From: Humulus lupulus
Taxonomy: Eukaryota; Streptophyta; Magnoliopsida; Rosales; Cannabaceae
DNA: 64,000 nt
Assembly: GCF_963169125.1 (NCBI RefSeq)
Contig: NC_084800.1
Location: 145,944,397-146,008,396 of the forward strand
Direction: 5' to 3'
Below the pieces are notes generated by a model. The model worked only from the letters and a program-made list of their open reading frames with translations, was not told the DNA's origin and did not search any database. Numbering within the stretch: the first letter of the stretch is position 1; every line of letters starts with the position of its first letter. The translations under genes and the position numbers were made by a program. Positions 34,290 through 46,019 of this stretch are shown here, in pieces.

Positions 34290-34496
34290 CGGGCCTATTT
34301 ATTTATTTTTATTAAAGAATGTTTTCTTTTAAAGTTTTATATAAATGTTGTTCAATTTAAAGACAATTATTTTATTTTTGTAAAACCATGGATCCATGTA
34401 TTTATTTTCACGTTTTTATTCAATAAAAGAGTAATATTTATGAATTATGATCCCACGCTGTGTTCTCGGTAATCTATGAGAAATTAGGGTGTTACA
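34290..34496 (+). mobile_element. Element E 5' LTR, continuation
   Basis: It is AT-rich and ends AGGGTGTTACA at 34496, the usual gypsy LTR end. A primer site follows immediately, which confirms the boundary. Confidence 0.8.
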
Positions 34497-34498
34497 TG

Positions 34499-34510
34499 TG
34501 GTTTCAGAGC
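34499..34510 (+). other. Element E primer binding site
   Basis: TGGTTTCAGAGC matches the tRNA-iMet site TGGTATCAGAGC with one change (A to T), two bases after the LTR. Confidence 0.85.
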
Positions 34511-35256
34511 CCACGGCTATATTGGTCCTTAAGTTCTCACAAAATACATACAATAACTACAGAGGACCTACTCGTTACCAAGTAAGTGTACACATTGTTT
34601 TCGAAATATGTTTGTAATGTTTTTCTTGTGTTATTTTCATAAATTAGCCTAATGGACTCAAGTGTGGTTAGAAAGGTTAAATCTATAAGAAGAATAGCAG
34701 ACCCTGAGTATGATAATGGATCCGATGTGGAGGATTAGACTCATATAAGAACACAACGTTAAATTTTATTATATGCTGTTTTAGAATATTTTCACTAGTT
34801 GTTTTTTTTATAAAACATGCTATTTGCTTTTAATATTATTTTCATTGTTTAGTAAGTGTTAAGAATTTTTGGATTCAATTGAAAGTGTAAAGTTTAAATT
34901 CCTCTCTTATGGGTTAGCCCATTTGTGAAGGCCCGTTTTCTTTGCATTATTAGATTGGATCTAATTAAAATGAATAACTATTAATAAAGCAAGGGTTTAA
35001 ATTCCTGTCTTTTGGGTCCAAGTGGAAGTTAGGGGGCCTTAGTAGTGGGTACGATATACTGAACCCGACCCTCCTACATGGAATATTCAATTTTTAAGGC
35101 CCATTTACCTAAGTTGGACTTAATTATAATAGAGTAGTTTTAATAGATAGATGGACCTAATAGACAGTATTTTAATGGGCTAAGTTGTAACCTCTACTTG
35201 TTTTGTTTGTCTTAGCTTTTTCAACGTTTCTCTTTTGGGGAAAATAGAAAAGACAC
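34511..35256 (+). other. Element E untranslated leader
   Basis: AT-rich, with no gene. A short ATG frame at about 34651 (MDSSVVRKVKSI) closes quickly and is not supported. Confidence 0.6.
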
Positions 35257-35350
35257 ATGGAGAAGGAACCAAGAAGATCTGAAAGACTAAATGACTGAGG
35301 CAGAGGTCGAGGAAGGGGAAGGGACGAGGAAGAGGAGTAGCCGCCACCCC
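35257..35350 (+). pseudogene. Element E gag, 5' piece cut by element F
   Basis: ATG at 35257 (MEKEPRRSERLND), then a stop and a Gly-Arg-rich stretch (GRGRGRG). The end at 35350 joins, across F, to 44421. Once one ACCCC duplication is ignored, the reading continues as VAATPKYEAIP. A one-base shift lies in the Gly-Arg tract. Confidence 0.65.
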
Positions 35351-37382
35351 TGTAAAACGTGAGGTTGAAAAGTAAAAAAGAGATGGAAAAAAAATTATTA
35401 ATTTAAATTATATATCAGTGGTGGGACCCACTTTTTTTATTTATTAATATTCTGTTCTTTTTTTCTTTTCCTTTTTCTTCTCCTTCCCCGATTCTTCTTC
35501 TTCTTCTTCTTTTCTTTTCTTGATTTTCCCTTGACAAGCCACGGCAAGGGCACCAGACCCAACCACCACTAGCCATCATTTTTGACACGCGCAGGAGCTG
35601 TAGCTTCCTCGACCGGCGATGAAAGCAACCCCAAAGTTTGGTGACCATCGGGGCAAGGACGCGGCTGTACGACCACTCCGAAGTTTTGTCATCGAAACTT
35701 TGAGGTGACTTTCCGGCGAACTCCAACCACTGTTCGACGAATGGGTGGCACCATTGGAATTAGCATCGCAAGAGGAACATCGCCCACTAAGTCATTCTGG
35801 TCTTCTCGCCATTTTTCTCCAGCGAGATTTTGGGTATCTCCGCCCCTTTCGAAGCATTTTTTGGTGACACCGAAGGTCATTTGGGCAAAGGAGCTGTACT
35901 TCCGTGATGTACCTATCGAGAGGATCATTTTGGTATATGCCATGCATATATTCGTCGACGTTTCTGGTACCGCCACCAACCGCTATTGTGCACCGAGTGG
36001 GGAGGTTCCAGAACATGAAATTTTACATATGGTCATATTTTATGTCATTGGACACGATTTTGAAAAGGGATTCAATGGTGATAATCATTAGCTCATTTGG
36101 TGCACGTAGGAAAAACGTAATATTAAAATCAGACTAAATCACTCTAGGATCATCGTTAAGCTTAGGAGCGTCACTTTGGGCTTGGATTCAAAATTCTAAG
36201 GAGGTAGGAACTCAATTTGACTATTGGACTTATTTTACTCGTATTGAATTGCATTAAACATATTCCAATTTTGATATTTATAAAATTTTTGAAAAATTAA
36301 AAACTTAATCTGCATGTTTTCTGATCTTTTCTGAGGGCACTGTGTGCCAAATATATTTTTGTTTACTTATTTATGCAGGTTATGATATTTAGGTTTTATT
36401 CAAATGCAGCTGTTACGCTGCCCAATTTTCTAAAATATAAAAGGAATATCTTTCTTTCTTTTCATGTTTACCTGCATTTGGTTATATCGATATGAGCCAT
36501 AGTGATCATGATTTGTGCATGCTTATGTTTCACGACCTAGTCTCTGTGTTATCAAAGGTAGATCAGGTGTCCACTCACCTGTAGGTGTAAAGACCTAGCA
36601 TCTGTATATAGGAAGTGTTCTGAGCCTCCCCATTGTGGTGATTATCAAGTCCAGCTACCTGGTTTAGGATGTCAGTTTTTCTATGAGGGGTAACGGGAAC
36701 TAGGCATCCAGAGGACGTCCTGATGCGCACGTGTAGCTATGCTCTTATGATTCTATGTGGTTTCTCTCTATTTTGGTTTATACATGATGATGTATGTTTT
36801 GTTTTCAAGGCTAACCATGCAGGGGTTGTATTAAACTTCTGGGTCCTATGTTAGTAGTTGCTTTCCTACTGGGCATTATAAGCTCACCCCTATCTCTCCC
36901 ATTCCAGGAGCCTAGTGACGCGAATGTGGAAAAGATGAATTATCAATGGAGCCAATGTCTTTAGCCTATTTCTATTTCATGTCATCGTCTTATCTTTTGA
37001 ACATTATATGTATTCGACTTCGAATCTAATGATCAGTATATCTGAAAAAGCTATGAAATAGTTAGGGATGAGGAATGGTGGATTCTAATTATTATTTTGG
37101 GTATTTATGACTTATTAAATTTAACTGTTTGGTGATTACATAACTGTGGGAATATTATTGTTCTATGTATAATGACAAATGATCATGGTTTTATCACTAA
37201 TATTTTTATATATAATTATAGGAGTTATTCCATTATTTTAACTTATAATTATAGTACTATTTAATATAAATTAAATGATCATTTATAAAGACTATTTTCC
37301 AACAAGGGTCAAAGTTTGACCTTTGACCAACCATGTTATGTATATTACAAATCTGCCACGACCTAGGGCTCGGGTCATGACA
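35351..37382 (+). mobile_element. Element F 5' LTR
   Basis: It runs TGTAAAACGT to GGTCATGACA. A short TTC run lies at 35493-35520. No gene is seen; the frame 35705-36091 has a counterpart only in the other LTR and no known domain. Confidence 0.92.
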
Positions 37383-37388
37383 GAAAAA

Positions 37389-37400
37389 TGGTATCAGAGC
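37389..37400 (+). other. Element F primer binding site
   Basis: TGGTATCAGAGC, a perfect tRNA-iMet type site, six bases after the 5' LTR. Confidence 0.92.
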
Positions 37401-37544
37401 ACCTGGTTTAAATACCTCGGAGTGTGTCACCAAATAGATTAAATTTATTTTAAAATAAAGTATTTTGATCTATAAATGTGTATGTATATAGATAGTGTCC
37501 ATTCCTCACTAGCTAGTTAGCTTTTGATTTACTGACCTAAGAAA

Positions 37545-38660
37545 ATGCCTCCGAAAGGAAGCACAAAAGGCATGCAGATGATGTCCTTGAGGCTGAGATT
37601 CCCTCTCCGCCAGTTTCATTCCCTGTAAACGCCATTCTTGAGGCTTTGAGAGGCATTCCTGCCGAATAGATGGATCCAGCTGCCCGATAGAGGAATAACT
37701 TCCAGTTCTTCCATCAGATTCAAATGCCTAAGTCTAAAGGTAGAAAAGATTCGATGGTTGCTAAAAGATGGTTGAGGCAGATAAAGAAGAGTTTAAATAT
37801 TGTGGGAACACCTAAAGAGTATCATGGTAATGTTAATGTGTCCAAGATGGAAAGGAGCACACCAGATTGGTAGAGAGCCTTAAGTAGAATGAGAGGAATT
37901 GATGGGATGACTTGAGGAAATTTTGAGAAGGGTTTTCAAAGAAAAACAATTTAACCCATCTCATAGAAGGACTTCATTGGATCATTTGATTACTCAAGGT
38001 CTACGATAGGTTGATGAGATCACAGAATGACTAGATAATGATGGATGTGAGTAAATGAATTATACATGAAGTTTGTAGAGTTATCTTCCTATGCTTATGT
38101 CGGTACGGTCGATCAACCTCTTTTGATTGAGCAATTCCTCCGTCACTTAGACCCTTAAATATTGGGTCCACTTGCCCCTATGACCTTTGGAAATTTGAAT
38201 GAGTGTGTGACAGCAGCCTTACAGACTGAGGCTCGTCAAGAAGGAATTGAAAGAAAGAATCTAGCCTGAGAATGAAGAAATGATAAGAAAATGAACAAGA
38301 AGAACAAAGGGTGATGTTTATCCCAAGGAAAACAACTTAGTGGGCGTAGCAATAGTAGCAGATCTTCAGGAAAGACTCGAATTGGGGCCGTATGGGTGTT
38401 TCAGTTGTGGCCAACAGGGTCATAAGTAGAAAGATTGCCCACAACAACAATAGAGGTTCCAACCATCACATGGAGGACCCATAAGGAGTTATACTAGGAC
38501 TACTCCTTTCAGAGGACAACCTAAGAGTAACCAGTCTTAGACTTCATCCTATGGTTTCACACCTGCACCAGGGAAACAATCCCAATATCAACATCGGTTC
38601 AAGCCCAAAGGCTTAGGATTCAACCAGCGGTACTGGCAGAGTTTTTAAACTCCTATTTCT
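37545..38660 (+). pseudogene. Element F gag, decayed
   Basis: The probable start is MPPKGSTKG at 37545. The reading is broken by many stops and shifts, so no long frame survives. Recognisable pieces are a capsid-like stretch at about 37860-38250 and a zinc knuckle at 38397-38438 (CFSCGQQGHK, stop, KDC). The stop sits inside the knuckle. A Gln/Ser/Pro-rich tail follows to about 38660. The role is RNA packaging by family. Confidence 0.75.
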
Positions 38661-38779
38661 GCTGGACGTCAGAGTGGGTTCAATCAAGGAGGAGGCTCTA
38701 GTGCAAGCACAAGCCATCCTCGTCAAGGAAAAGGGAAAGCAAAGGAAAAAGCCTCTGGTCAAGCCTATGCTCTTGGTGG

Positions 38780-39090
38780 CGATAATGTGCAAGGAGGAAC
38801 ATGCCAGGGAGTTGTTGATGGTGTGGTTCTTATCTCACACTCTTGGGCTCATGTATTATTTGATACTGGTGAATCTCATTCCTATATATCATGAATGTTT
38901 GCTAGCATGATGGGTTGTGTTCGAAAAGTTTTAGTCTTGCATTGCAGTTGAGTGTACCTATGGGAGGGCATGGTAAAGTATGAACCATCTATAAATCGAT
39001 TTGTATTTTGTTCGAGGGGCATAATTTATTAGGAAACCTAACAGTGTTACCTTTGTGACAAGCTGATTTGATTCTTGGCCTGGATTAGTT
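38780..39090 (+). pseudogene. Element F aspartic protease, decayed
   Basis: The active-site phrase LFDTGESHSYIS is readable at about 38856-38892, with Asp-Thr-Gly at 38862-38870. A stop follows it. A later segment resembling ADLILGLD lies at about 39061-39085, followed by a stop. Protease position and motif fit the gypsy order. Confidence 0.75.
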
Positions 39091-40032
39091 GTCTAAGTAC
39101 CAAACCATTGTTGATTGCTCATGCAAAATGGTGATTCTTTTCACTCCAAGTGGAGATTTCATTGTATATCGAGCCAACAAGAATGCAGTAAGACATAATC
39201 ATATCCTTAAGGCATGTTTACGTGGGAAAAGAAACTCAGAGTGTTATGGGAGTCTGTTTGCAATTAAGGATGAGTCTAGGCCTCTAAACAAGTTTTCTTG
39301 GATGTCAGTGGTTAGTGGATTTCCAGATGTGTTTCCTGAGGAGTTACTAGGACTATCACCTGATAGAGAGATTGAGTTTTGCATTGATTTGATTCCCGGG
39401 ACTCAACCAATTTCAATTGCACCTTATCGCATGGCACCTACTGAGTTGGCTGAATTGAAAAGGCAATTGGGTGAGCAAATGGAAAAAGGTTACATTAGGA
39501 ACAATACTACTCCATGGGGAGGTCCAGTTTTGTTTGCCAAGAAAGCTAGTGGATCCTTGCGACTGTGCGTTGATTATCATAAATTGAATTAGATGACAAT
39601 TAAGAACAAATATCATTTGCCAAGGATAGATGAGTTGTTTGATCAGCTTGGAGGTTCAAAGTGTTTTTCCAAGATTGACTTAAGGTTAGGCTATCATTAA
39701 TTAATGATTACGGAAGAGATCTAAAACTACTTTCAGAACGCGTTATGGACACTTTGAGTTTTTTGTGATGCTATTTGGATTGATGAATGCACCTGCATCA
39801 TTGATGGACCTTATGAATAGAATCTTTAGATCATATTTGGATAAGTTTGTGGTTGTTTTTATGAATAGAATCTTTAGATCGTATTCCAAGACACGTGAAG
39901 ACCATACAGAACATTTAACAATTGTGTTTCAAACTTTGAGGAACCATCAATTATATGCTAAGAAAGAAAAATGTGACTTTTGGATGACTGAGGTCAAATT
40001 CTTAGGGCATGTAAAATATCAAGAGGACATTA
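39089..40032 (+). pseudogene. Element F reverse transcriptase, catalytic motif overwritten
   Basis: The RT start is clear in 39089-39592 ([46 protein letters not shown]). After a stop it continues with [12 protein letters not shown] and KIDLRLGYH. In 39765-40094 the segment [20 protein letters not shown] is followed not by the expected Ile-Asp-Asp motif but by a second MNRIFRS, then YSKTREDH. The bases 39861-39885 repeat 39813-39837 with one mismatch, so the catalytic Asp pair is gone while the reading frame is kept. Other stops occur at 39593 and in the 39690-39730 stretch. Confidence 0.88.
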
Positions 40033-40620
40033 TTGTGGATTCATGCGGAGATAGATTCTATCTTGCAGTGGGAAATATCAAAGAACGTTACTGAGATTCG
40101 AAGTTTTCTTGGTTTAGCAAGTTACCATCGTCGCTTTGTGGAGAATTTTTCTCGAATTGCTATGCCTTTGACAAAACTAACAAGAAAGGATTTAAAGTTT
40201 GTGTGGTATGACAATTGTGAAGAAGCTTTCAGAGAACTTAAGCAAAGATTGACTACGATGCATGTTCTCACTATGCCTAATAGTGATGAATCATATGTGG
40301 TATTCACTGATGCTTGTGGTACTAGTTTAGGAGGATTTCTCACGCAAAATGGCAAGTTTGTTTCCTATGCTTCACGCCAATTGAAGTCACATGAGAAGAA
40401 CTACCCTACACATGACTTAGAACTGGCAGCAATGATTTTTGCCTTGAATATTTGGAGATGTTACATATATGGGGCAAAGTTTAAATTATATACCGATCAT
40501 AAGAGTTTAAAATATCAATTTACTCAAAGAGACTTGACTTTGAGGCAAAGAAGATAGGTCGAGTACATGGAGGATTATGATTTAACTTTGTAATATCATC
40601 CTGAAAAGAAAAAAAAATGT
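40033..40620 (+). pseudogene. Element F RNase H
   Basis: The frame 40033-40557 gives [35 protein letters not shown] (first Asp), [32 protein letters not shown] (Glu) and [12 protein letters not shown] (Asp). A stop at 40555-40557 replaces a Trp codon. The end of the domain (VAADALSRN) follows after a frame change at about 40605-40620. It is the best-preserved domain of F. Confidence 0.85.
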
Positions 40621-40879
40621 GGCCGCTGATGCATTAAGTAGAAACCTCATGGTACTTTGGCTAGTTTGGCTCTTGAGGATCGGAAATTAACGATCACGAT
40701 GGATGATTATAATTTGGAGTACTATGAAGGAAAAGAGATTGCTCGTGTTTCTCATGTGGTTGCTACACAGTGCTACTTCAACAGGTTAAGCAATGTCAGT
40801 GGCAATATGAGAAATTGAGACTTATTTGGAATTGAATCCAAAACGGTGAGCAGTTAGATGGATGGATAGTAAATGTTGA

Positions 40880-42230
40880 AGGATTCTTATACCATAAGGG
40901 AAGATTAGTCATTGCAAATATCCCTGTCCTTAGAGAGTCTGTTATGATCGAGGCTCATAGGTCTAAATTTGTTGTACGTCCTGGAAGCACAAAGATGTAC
41001 CAAAACTTGAAAAGACAATACTGGCAGGAAGGTATGAAGAGAGATGTGGAAAACATTGTAGCTAAGGGTATGGTTTGTTAGTAGGTTAAAGTTGAGCACC
41101 AGAGACCTTCAAGGTTGCTCCAACCTTTTTACCTATACCAGAATGGAAGTGGGAAAAGATCACGATGAACTTTGTGATGGGATTACCATTAACACCATTC
41201 AAGCAGGACACTATCTTGTTGATTGTCGATCGTTTGACCAAATCTGCTCATTTCATTCCAATTAGGAAGGATTATAAGGTTTCTAGACTAGCTCGACCTT
41301 ATGTGGGTGATATACTTCGACTGTATGGGTTACCTTCCAGCATTGTTTCTGATAGAGATCCTTGATTTATATCAAGGTTTTTGTGAGCATTGCAAAAAGC
41401 TTTAGGAACTGAAATTAACATAAGCACCACTCACCACCCTCAAACAGATGGACAGTTTGAAAGGACTATATAAACTTTGGAGGACATGCTTCGTTCTTGT
41501 ATTTTGGATTTTGAGGGTAGCTGGGGAGAACACTTGTCATTGGTGGAATTCACTTATAAAAATAGCCACCAGGCCAGTATAGGCATGGCTCTTTATGATG
41601 CCTTATATGGGAGACCATGCAGATCACCTTTGTGTTTGGGAGAACCAGATTAGCATGTCAGAATTGGATATCAAATTGCTAGTACTACTGGGAAGATCAA
41701 AGTATTTTTTTTAAGAGAGACTTAAGGTTGTTCGAAGTCGTCAGAAGAGTTATGTCGATCTCCTCCGATGAGAATTTGAGTTTGAGTTTGGTGACTATGT
41801 CTTCTTGAAAGTTACTCCCATGCTTGGTGTGACGAGATTTGGAGTGAAGGGTAAGCTAGCCCCGAGGTAGATTGGACCTTTCGATGTTATCGAGAGGGTT
41901 GGGGAGGTCGCTTATCGATTGAACTTACCAGCGCGGTTGGGGTATATTCAAAATGTGTTCCATGTGTCGATGCTGAGGAAGCATACTCCAGGCCCATCGC
42001 AAATCATTGAGTATGAGGCTATCCCTCTTCAAGAGGACGTGACATGTGAAGAACAACCTATCAGAACCTTAACAAGAGAGTTAAATGTGCTAAGGAATAG
42101 AGAGATTCCCATAGTCAAGGTCTTATGGTGGAACCAAAGAGAAGATGAGGCTACTTGGGAGTTAGAGTCGGAGATGTATGAGAAGTATCCTCATTTGTTT
42201 AATTTTCAGCTTGAGGTTGTACTTTGAAAA
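40880..42230 (+). pseudogene. Element F integrase and chromodomain, decayed
   Basis: The N-terminal zinc region is at about 40915-41085 (EAHRSKFVVRPGSTKMY, later a broken Cys pair). In the core the first catalytic position reads MNFVMGLP (41165 onward): Asn in place of Asp. DRLTKSAHFIPIRKDY and SIVSDRDP (second Asp) follow, then stops, then HPQTDGQFERTI with Glu. The last part (41919-42227) holds YIQNVFHVSMLRKHTPG and a chromodomain (VLRNREIPIVKVLWWNQRED, then EATWELESEMYEKYPHLF). The stop after VVL is at 42225-42227. Confidence 0.85.
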
Positions 42231-42250
42231 TTTCGAGACAAAATTTCTTT

Positions 42251-42263
42251 AAGGAGGGAGGAA
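42251..42263 (+). other. Element F polypurine tract
   Basis: AAGGAGGGAGGAA lies directly before the 3' LTR TGTAAAACC. Confidence 0.9.
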
Positions 42264-44420
42264 TGTAAAACCTGAGATTGAAATGTCAAAAAGAGAAGGA
42301 AAAAAAATTATTAATTTAAATTATATATCAGTGGTGGGACCCACTTATTTTATTTATTAATATTCAGTTTTTTTTCTTTTCCTTTTTCTTCTCCTTCCCC
42401 AATTCTTATTCTTCTTCTTCTTCTTTTTCTTCTTCTTCTTCTCCTTCTCTTCTTCTTCTTCTTCTTCTTCTTGTTCTCCTTCTCTTCTTCTTCTTCTTCT
42501 TCTTCTTCTTCTTCTTCTTCTTCTTCTTCTTCTTCTTCTTCTTCTTTTCTTTCCTTGATTTTCCCTTGGCAAGCCACAGCAAGGACACCAGACCCAACCA
42601 CCACCGGCCACCATTTCTGATGTGCATTGGTCCTGCAGCATCCCCGACCAGCGATGGCAGCAACCCCAAAGTTTGGTGACCATTAGGGCAAGGACGCGCC
42701 CGTACGGCCACTCCAAAGTTTTGCCATCGAAACTTTTAGGTGACTTTCCAGCAAACTCCGACCACTGTTCAATGAGTGGGTGGCATCGTTGGAATCAGCA
42801 TCGCGGGAGGAACGACGCCCGCTAAGTCATTCCAATCAACTCGCCATTTTTCTCCGGCAAGATTTTGGGTTATCTCCACCCCTTTGGAAGCATTTTATAG
42901 CGACATCGGAGGTCATTTGGGAAAAGGAGCAATACTTCCGTGATATACTCATCAAGACGATCGTTTTGATATATGCCATGCATATATTCGTCGATGTTTC
43001 CGGTACTGCCACCAACCGCTATTATGCATCGTGTGGGTGAGGATCCAAAACTTGAAATTTTAAATATGGTCATATTATATGTCATTGGACACCATTTTGA
43101 ATAAGGAATTCAATGATGATAATCGTTTGCTCATTTGGTGCACGTAGGAAAAACGTGATATTAAAATCACACTAAATCACTCTAGGATCATTGTTAAGCT
43201 TAGGAGCGTCACTTTGGGCTTGGATTGAAAATTCTAAGGATGTAGGGACTCAATTTGACTATTGGACTTATTTTAATCGTATTGAATTACATTAAACATA
43301 TTCCAATTTTGATATTTATAAAATGTTTGAAAAATTGAAAACTTAATCTGCATGTTTTCTGATCTGTTCTGAGGGCACTGAGTGCCAAATATATTTTTGT
43401 TCACTTCTTTATGCAGGTTATAATTTTTGGGTTTTATTGAAATGCAGCTATTACGCTGCCCAATTTTCTAAAATATAAAGGGAAAATTTTTCTTTCTTTT
43501 CATGTTTACCTGCATTTGGTTATACCGATGAGAGCCATAATTATCATGATTTGTGCATATTGTTGTTTCACGACCTAGTCTCTGTGTCATCATAGGTAGG
43601 TCAGTTGTTCACTCACCTGTAGGTGTAAAGACCTAGCATCTGTATAAAGGAAGTGGTCTGAGCCTCCCTATTGTGAAGGCTATCAGGTCCGACTGCCCAA
43701 TTTTGGATGTTAGTTTTTCTATGGTGGGTAACGGGAACTAGGGATCTAGTGGACGGTGTGATGTGCACTTGTAGCTATGCTCTTATGATTATTTGTGGTT
43801 TCTCTCTATTTTGGTTTATACATGATGATGTATGTTTTGTTTTCAAATATAACCATGCAAGGGTGGTATTAAACTTTTGGGTCCTATGTTAGTAGTTGCT
43901 TTCCTATTGGGCTTTATAGGCTCACCCCTATCTCTCCCATTCCAAGAGCCTAGTGACGCGAATGTGGAAAATATGAATTATCGATGGAGCCAATGTGTTT
44001 AGCCTATTTCTATTTCGTGTCATTGTCTTATCTTTTGAACATTATATGTATTCGACTTCGAATCTAATGATCGGTATATCGAAATAATCTATGAAATAGT
44101 TAGGGATGAGGAATGGTGGATGCTAAGTATTATTTTGGGTGTTTATGACTTTTTAAATTTAGCTGTTTGGTGATTACATAACTGTGAGAATATTATTGTT
44201 CTATGTATAATGATAAATGATCATGGTTTTATCTCTAATATTTTTATATATTATTATTGGAGTTATTCCATTATTTTAACTTATAATTATAGTACTATTT
44301 AATATAAATTAAATGATCATTTATAAAGACTATTTTCCAACAAGGGTCAAAGTTTGACCTTTGACCACCCAAGTTATGAATATTACAAATCTGCCACGGT
44401 CTAGGGCTTGAATCGTGACA
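42264..44420 (+). mobile_element. Element F 3' LTR
   Basis: It is colinear with the 5' LTR, ends AATCGTGACA, and is longer by about 125 bp, mostly because of the TTC tract at 42406-42547. Confidence 0.92.
42406..42547. repeat. (TTC)n microsatellite
   Basis: About 140 bases of TTC repeats with a few CTC interruptions. The partner LTR has under 30 bases at this place. Lys/Glu-only minus-strand frames across it are artefacts. Confidence 0.95.
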
Positions 44421-45450
44421 ACCCCAAAATATGAAGCAATTCCAACAGCTTCGGGAGTGTCAAAAGCACCCAATGTAGTGGAAGAGTCGGCCGCTGCAGC
44501 TACTCGAATAAAGTTGGAAAGAGAAAATGCCCGTCTTAGGGTAGAGCTAAGGAAAAGGGAAGAAGAGTTCCAAATAAATTCAATGCAACAACAACAAGTG
44601 GCATAGCAAGTCATTCCTCTAGCACAATTTCTACAGTTGGCAGAACCTCACTACGAGGCAGTGTATGAACGCTTTAGAAAGCAGCAACCACCAAACTTTG
44701 ACGGCTGATCTGACCCAATAGAAGCAGAAGAATGGCTTCAATTAGTGGAATCCATTATAGAACATATGCGGCTGGGAAACAAAGATTGATTCTCGTGCGC
44801 TTTGAGCTTGCTAAAGAAAGACGCCCACATCTGGTGGGATATAGTAATGTAGACTAGAGATGTGAACATTATGACATGGGATGGGTTTATCCAAGTGTTC
44901 AACAAGAAGTGCTACAGTCCTATGATTCTGGCCACAAGGGTGGACGAATTCATTGTGCTTACTCAAGGGAATTTGACTGTGACAGAGTATGCCAGGAAGT
45001 TTGATTGGTTGGCTAAGTTCACGGCAGACATGGTACCCATAGAGATGTTAAGAATTCAAAGATTCATGAATGGACTAAAACCTATGATCGCCTGTGATGT
45101 AAAGTTGATCCAGGGGATAAACACTTATGGGGAAACATTAGAGGTAGCCTTGGATGCTGAGCAGGCAGAAGAAAGGATCTGGAAGGAAGGTGCAGCTAGA
45201 AGGGACGCCAAAAGGAATAACAATGAACATAATGACCACAAACGAAAACATGATGGTGGTCAAAATCAAAAAGTCAACAAGAAGAATAAGACTACTTCAG
45301 AAAGTAATGGGAATAAGAAGCCCTATGTGGAATGTCCCCAGTGCCCTATCTGCAAGAGGAAGCATTCAAGATAATGCCAATATAAAACAAAAGGTTGTTT
45401 CAATTGTCGAGAAGAATGAGACATTAAAAAGGATTGCCCAAAGTTGAAGG
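44421..45450 (+). pseudogene. Element E gag, main part
   Basis: It continues the gag begun at 35257. PKYEAIPTASG leads into a coiled-coil stretch (ENARLRVELRKREEEFQ), then after stops the capsid domain: HYEAVYERFRKQQPPNFDG, EEWLQLVESIIEHM, LLKKDAHIWWD and, in 44862-45374, FIQVFNKKCYSPMI and LTVTEYARKFDWLAKF. A Lys/Asn-rich stretch precedes a zinc knuckle CFNCREE (stop) DIKKDC at about 45390-45435. Stops at about 44604, 44707, 44789, 44852 and 45372 are mostly single-base changes. Confidence 0.82.
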
Positions 45451-45499
45451 AATAAAAGAAAGATGACAAACTTGTGCTAGCCAGAGTTTTTTCTGTTAC

Positions 45500-45940
45500 T
45501 AGAGGTGAAGCAGAAACTAGTAATATAGTGGTAACAGGTAAGTCACTATCTCTAGTAAACTATGCAATGTTTTATTCGATTTGGGAGCTACGCATTCTTT
45601 TGTCTCTATGAGTACAATTGATAGCTTAGATAGACCATGCGAACTTTTTAGAGATAAGTTTGTCATGGAGTTACCGTCAGGGGAATGAATGTTATCTAGT
45701 AGAGGGGTGCGTAGCGTTGTAGTTAGAATCGAAGCTAAAGAATTACCAGTAGATTTGATCAAGTTATACCTTAAGGATTATGATGTAATTTTAGGCATGG
45801 ATTGGTTAGCCAAATATGGGGCAACGATAGACTGTAAGGGTAAGGTAGTAAACTTTAAAACAGAAGGCGAAGAGCAATTCACCTTCCAAGGAAAAGTTTC
45901 CCGAACTCGCATGCCTATAGTCTCAGCTCTCAAAGCTTAA
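45500..45940 (+). pseudogene. Element E aspartic protease, active-site residue changed
   Basis: LFDLGATHSFVS lies at about 45572-45610. The triad reads Asp-Leu-Gly (45578-45586) where the family has Asp-Ser/Thr-Gly, as a TCG to TTG change would give. After a stop at about 45686 the frame 45689-45940 continues with LYLKDYDVILGMDWLAKYG and VVNFKTEGEEQF, ending SALKA. Confidence 0.82.
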
Positions 45941-46019
45941 CGGTTAATCAAAAGTGGTTGCCAAGCCTTTTTAGCCAGTGTGGTGGACAAAACACGAGAA
46001 ACGTAGCTCGAACCAAAGG

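Larger units (their letters stand above)
35351..44420 (+). mobile_element. Element F: Ty3/gypsy chromovirus, complete with both LTRs, 9.1 kb
   Basis: LTRs are 35351-37382 and 42264-44420. The target duplication ACCCC (35346-35350 and 44421-44425) is exact. Order: tRNA-Met primer site, gag with CCHC, protease, RT, RNase H, integrase, chromodomain, purine tract. LTR divergence is about 8% by hand count over ~410 bp. Many stops and frameshifts are present, and the RT catalytic motif has been replaced. It is inserted in the gag of E. Confidence 0.93.

Noticed and set aside
42350..42716. Lys/Glu/Arg-rich minus-strand proteins
   Set aside because: They are translations of the TTC/GAA microsatellite only.
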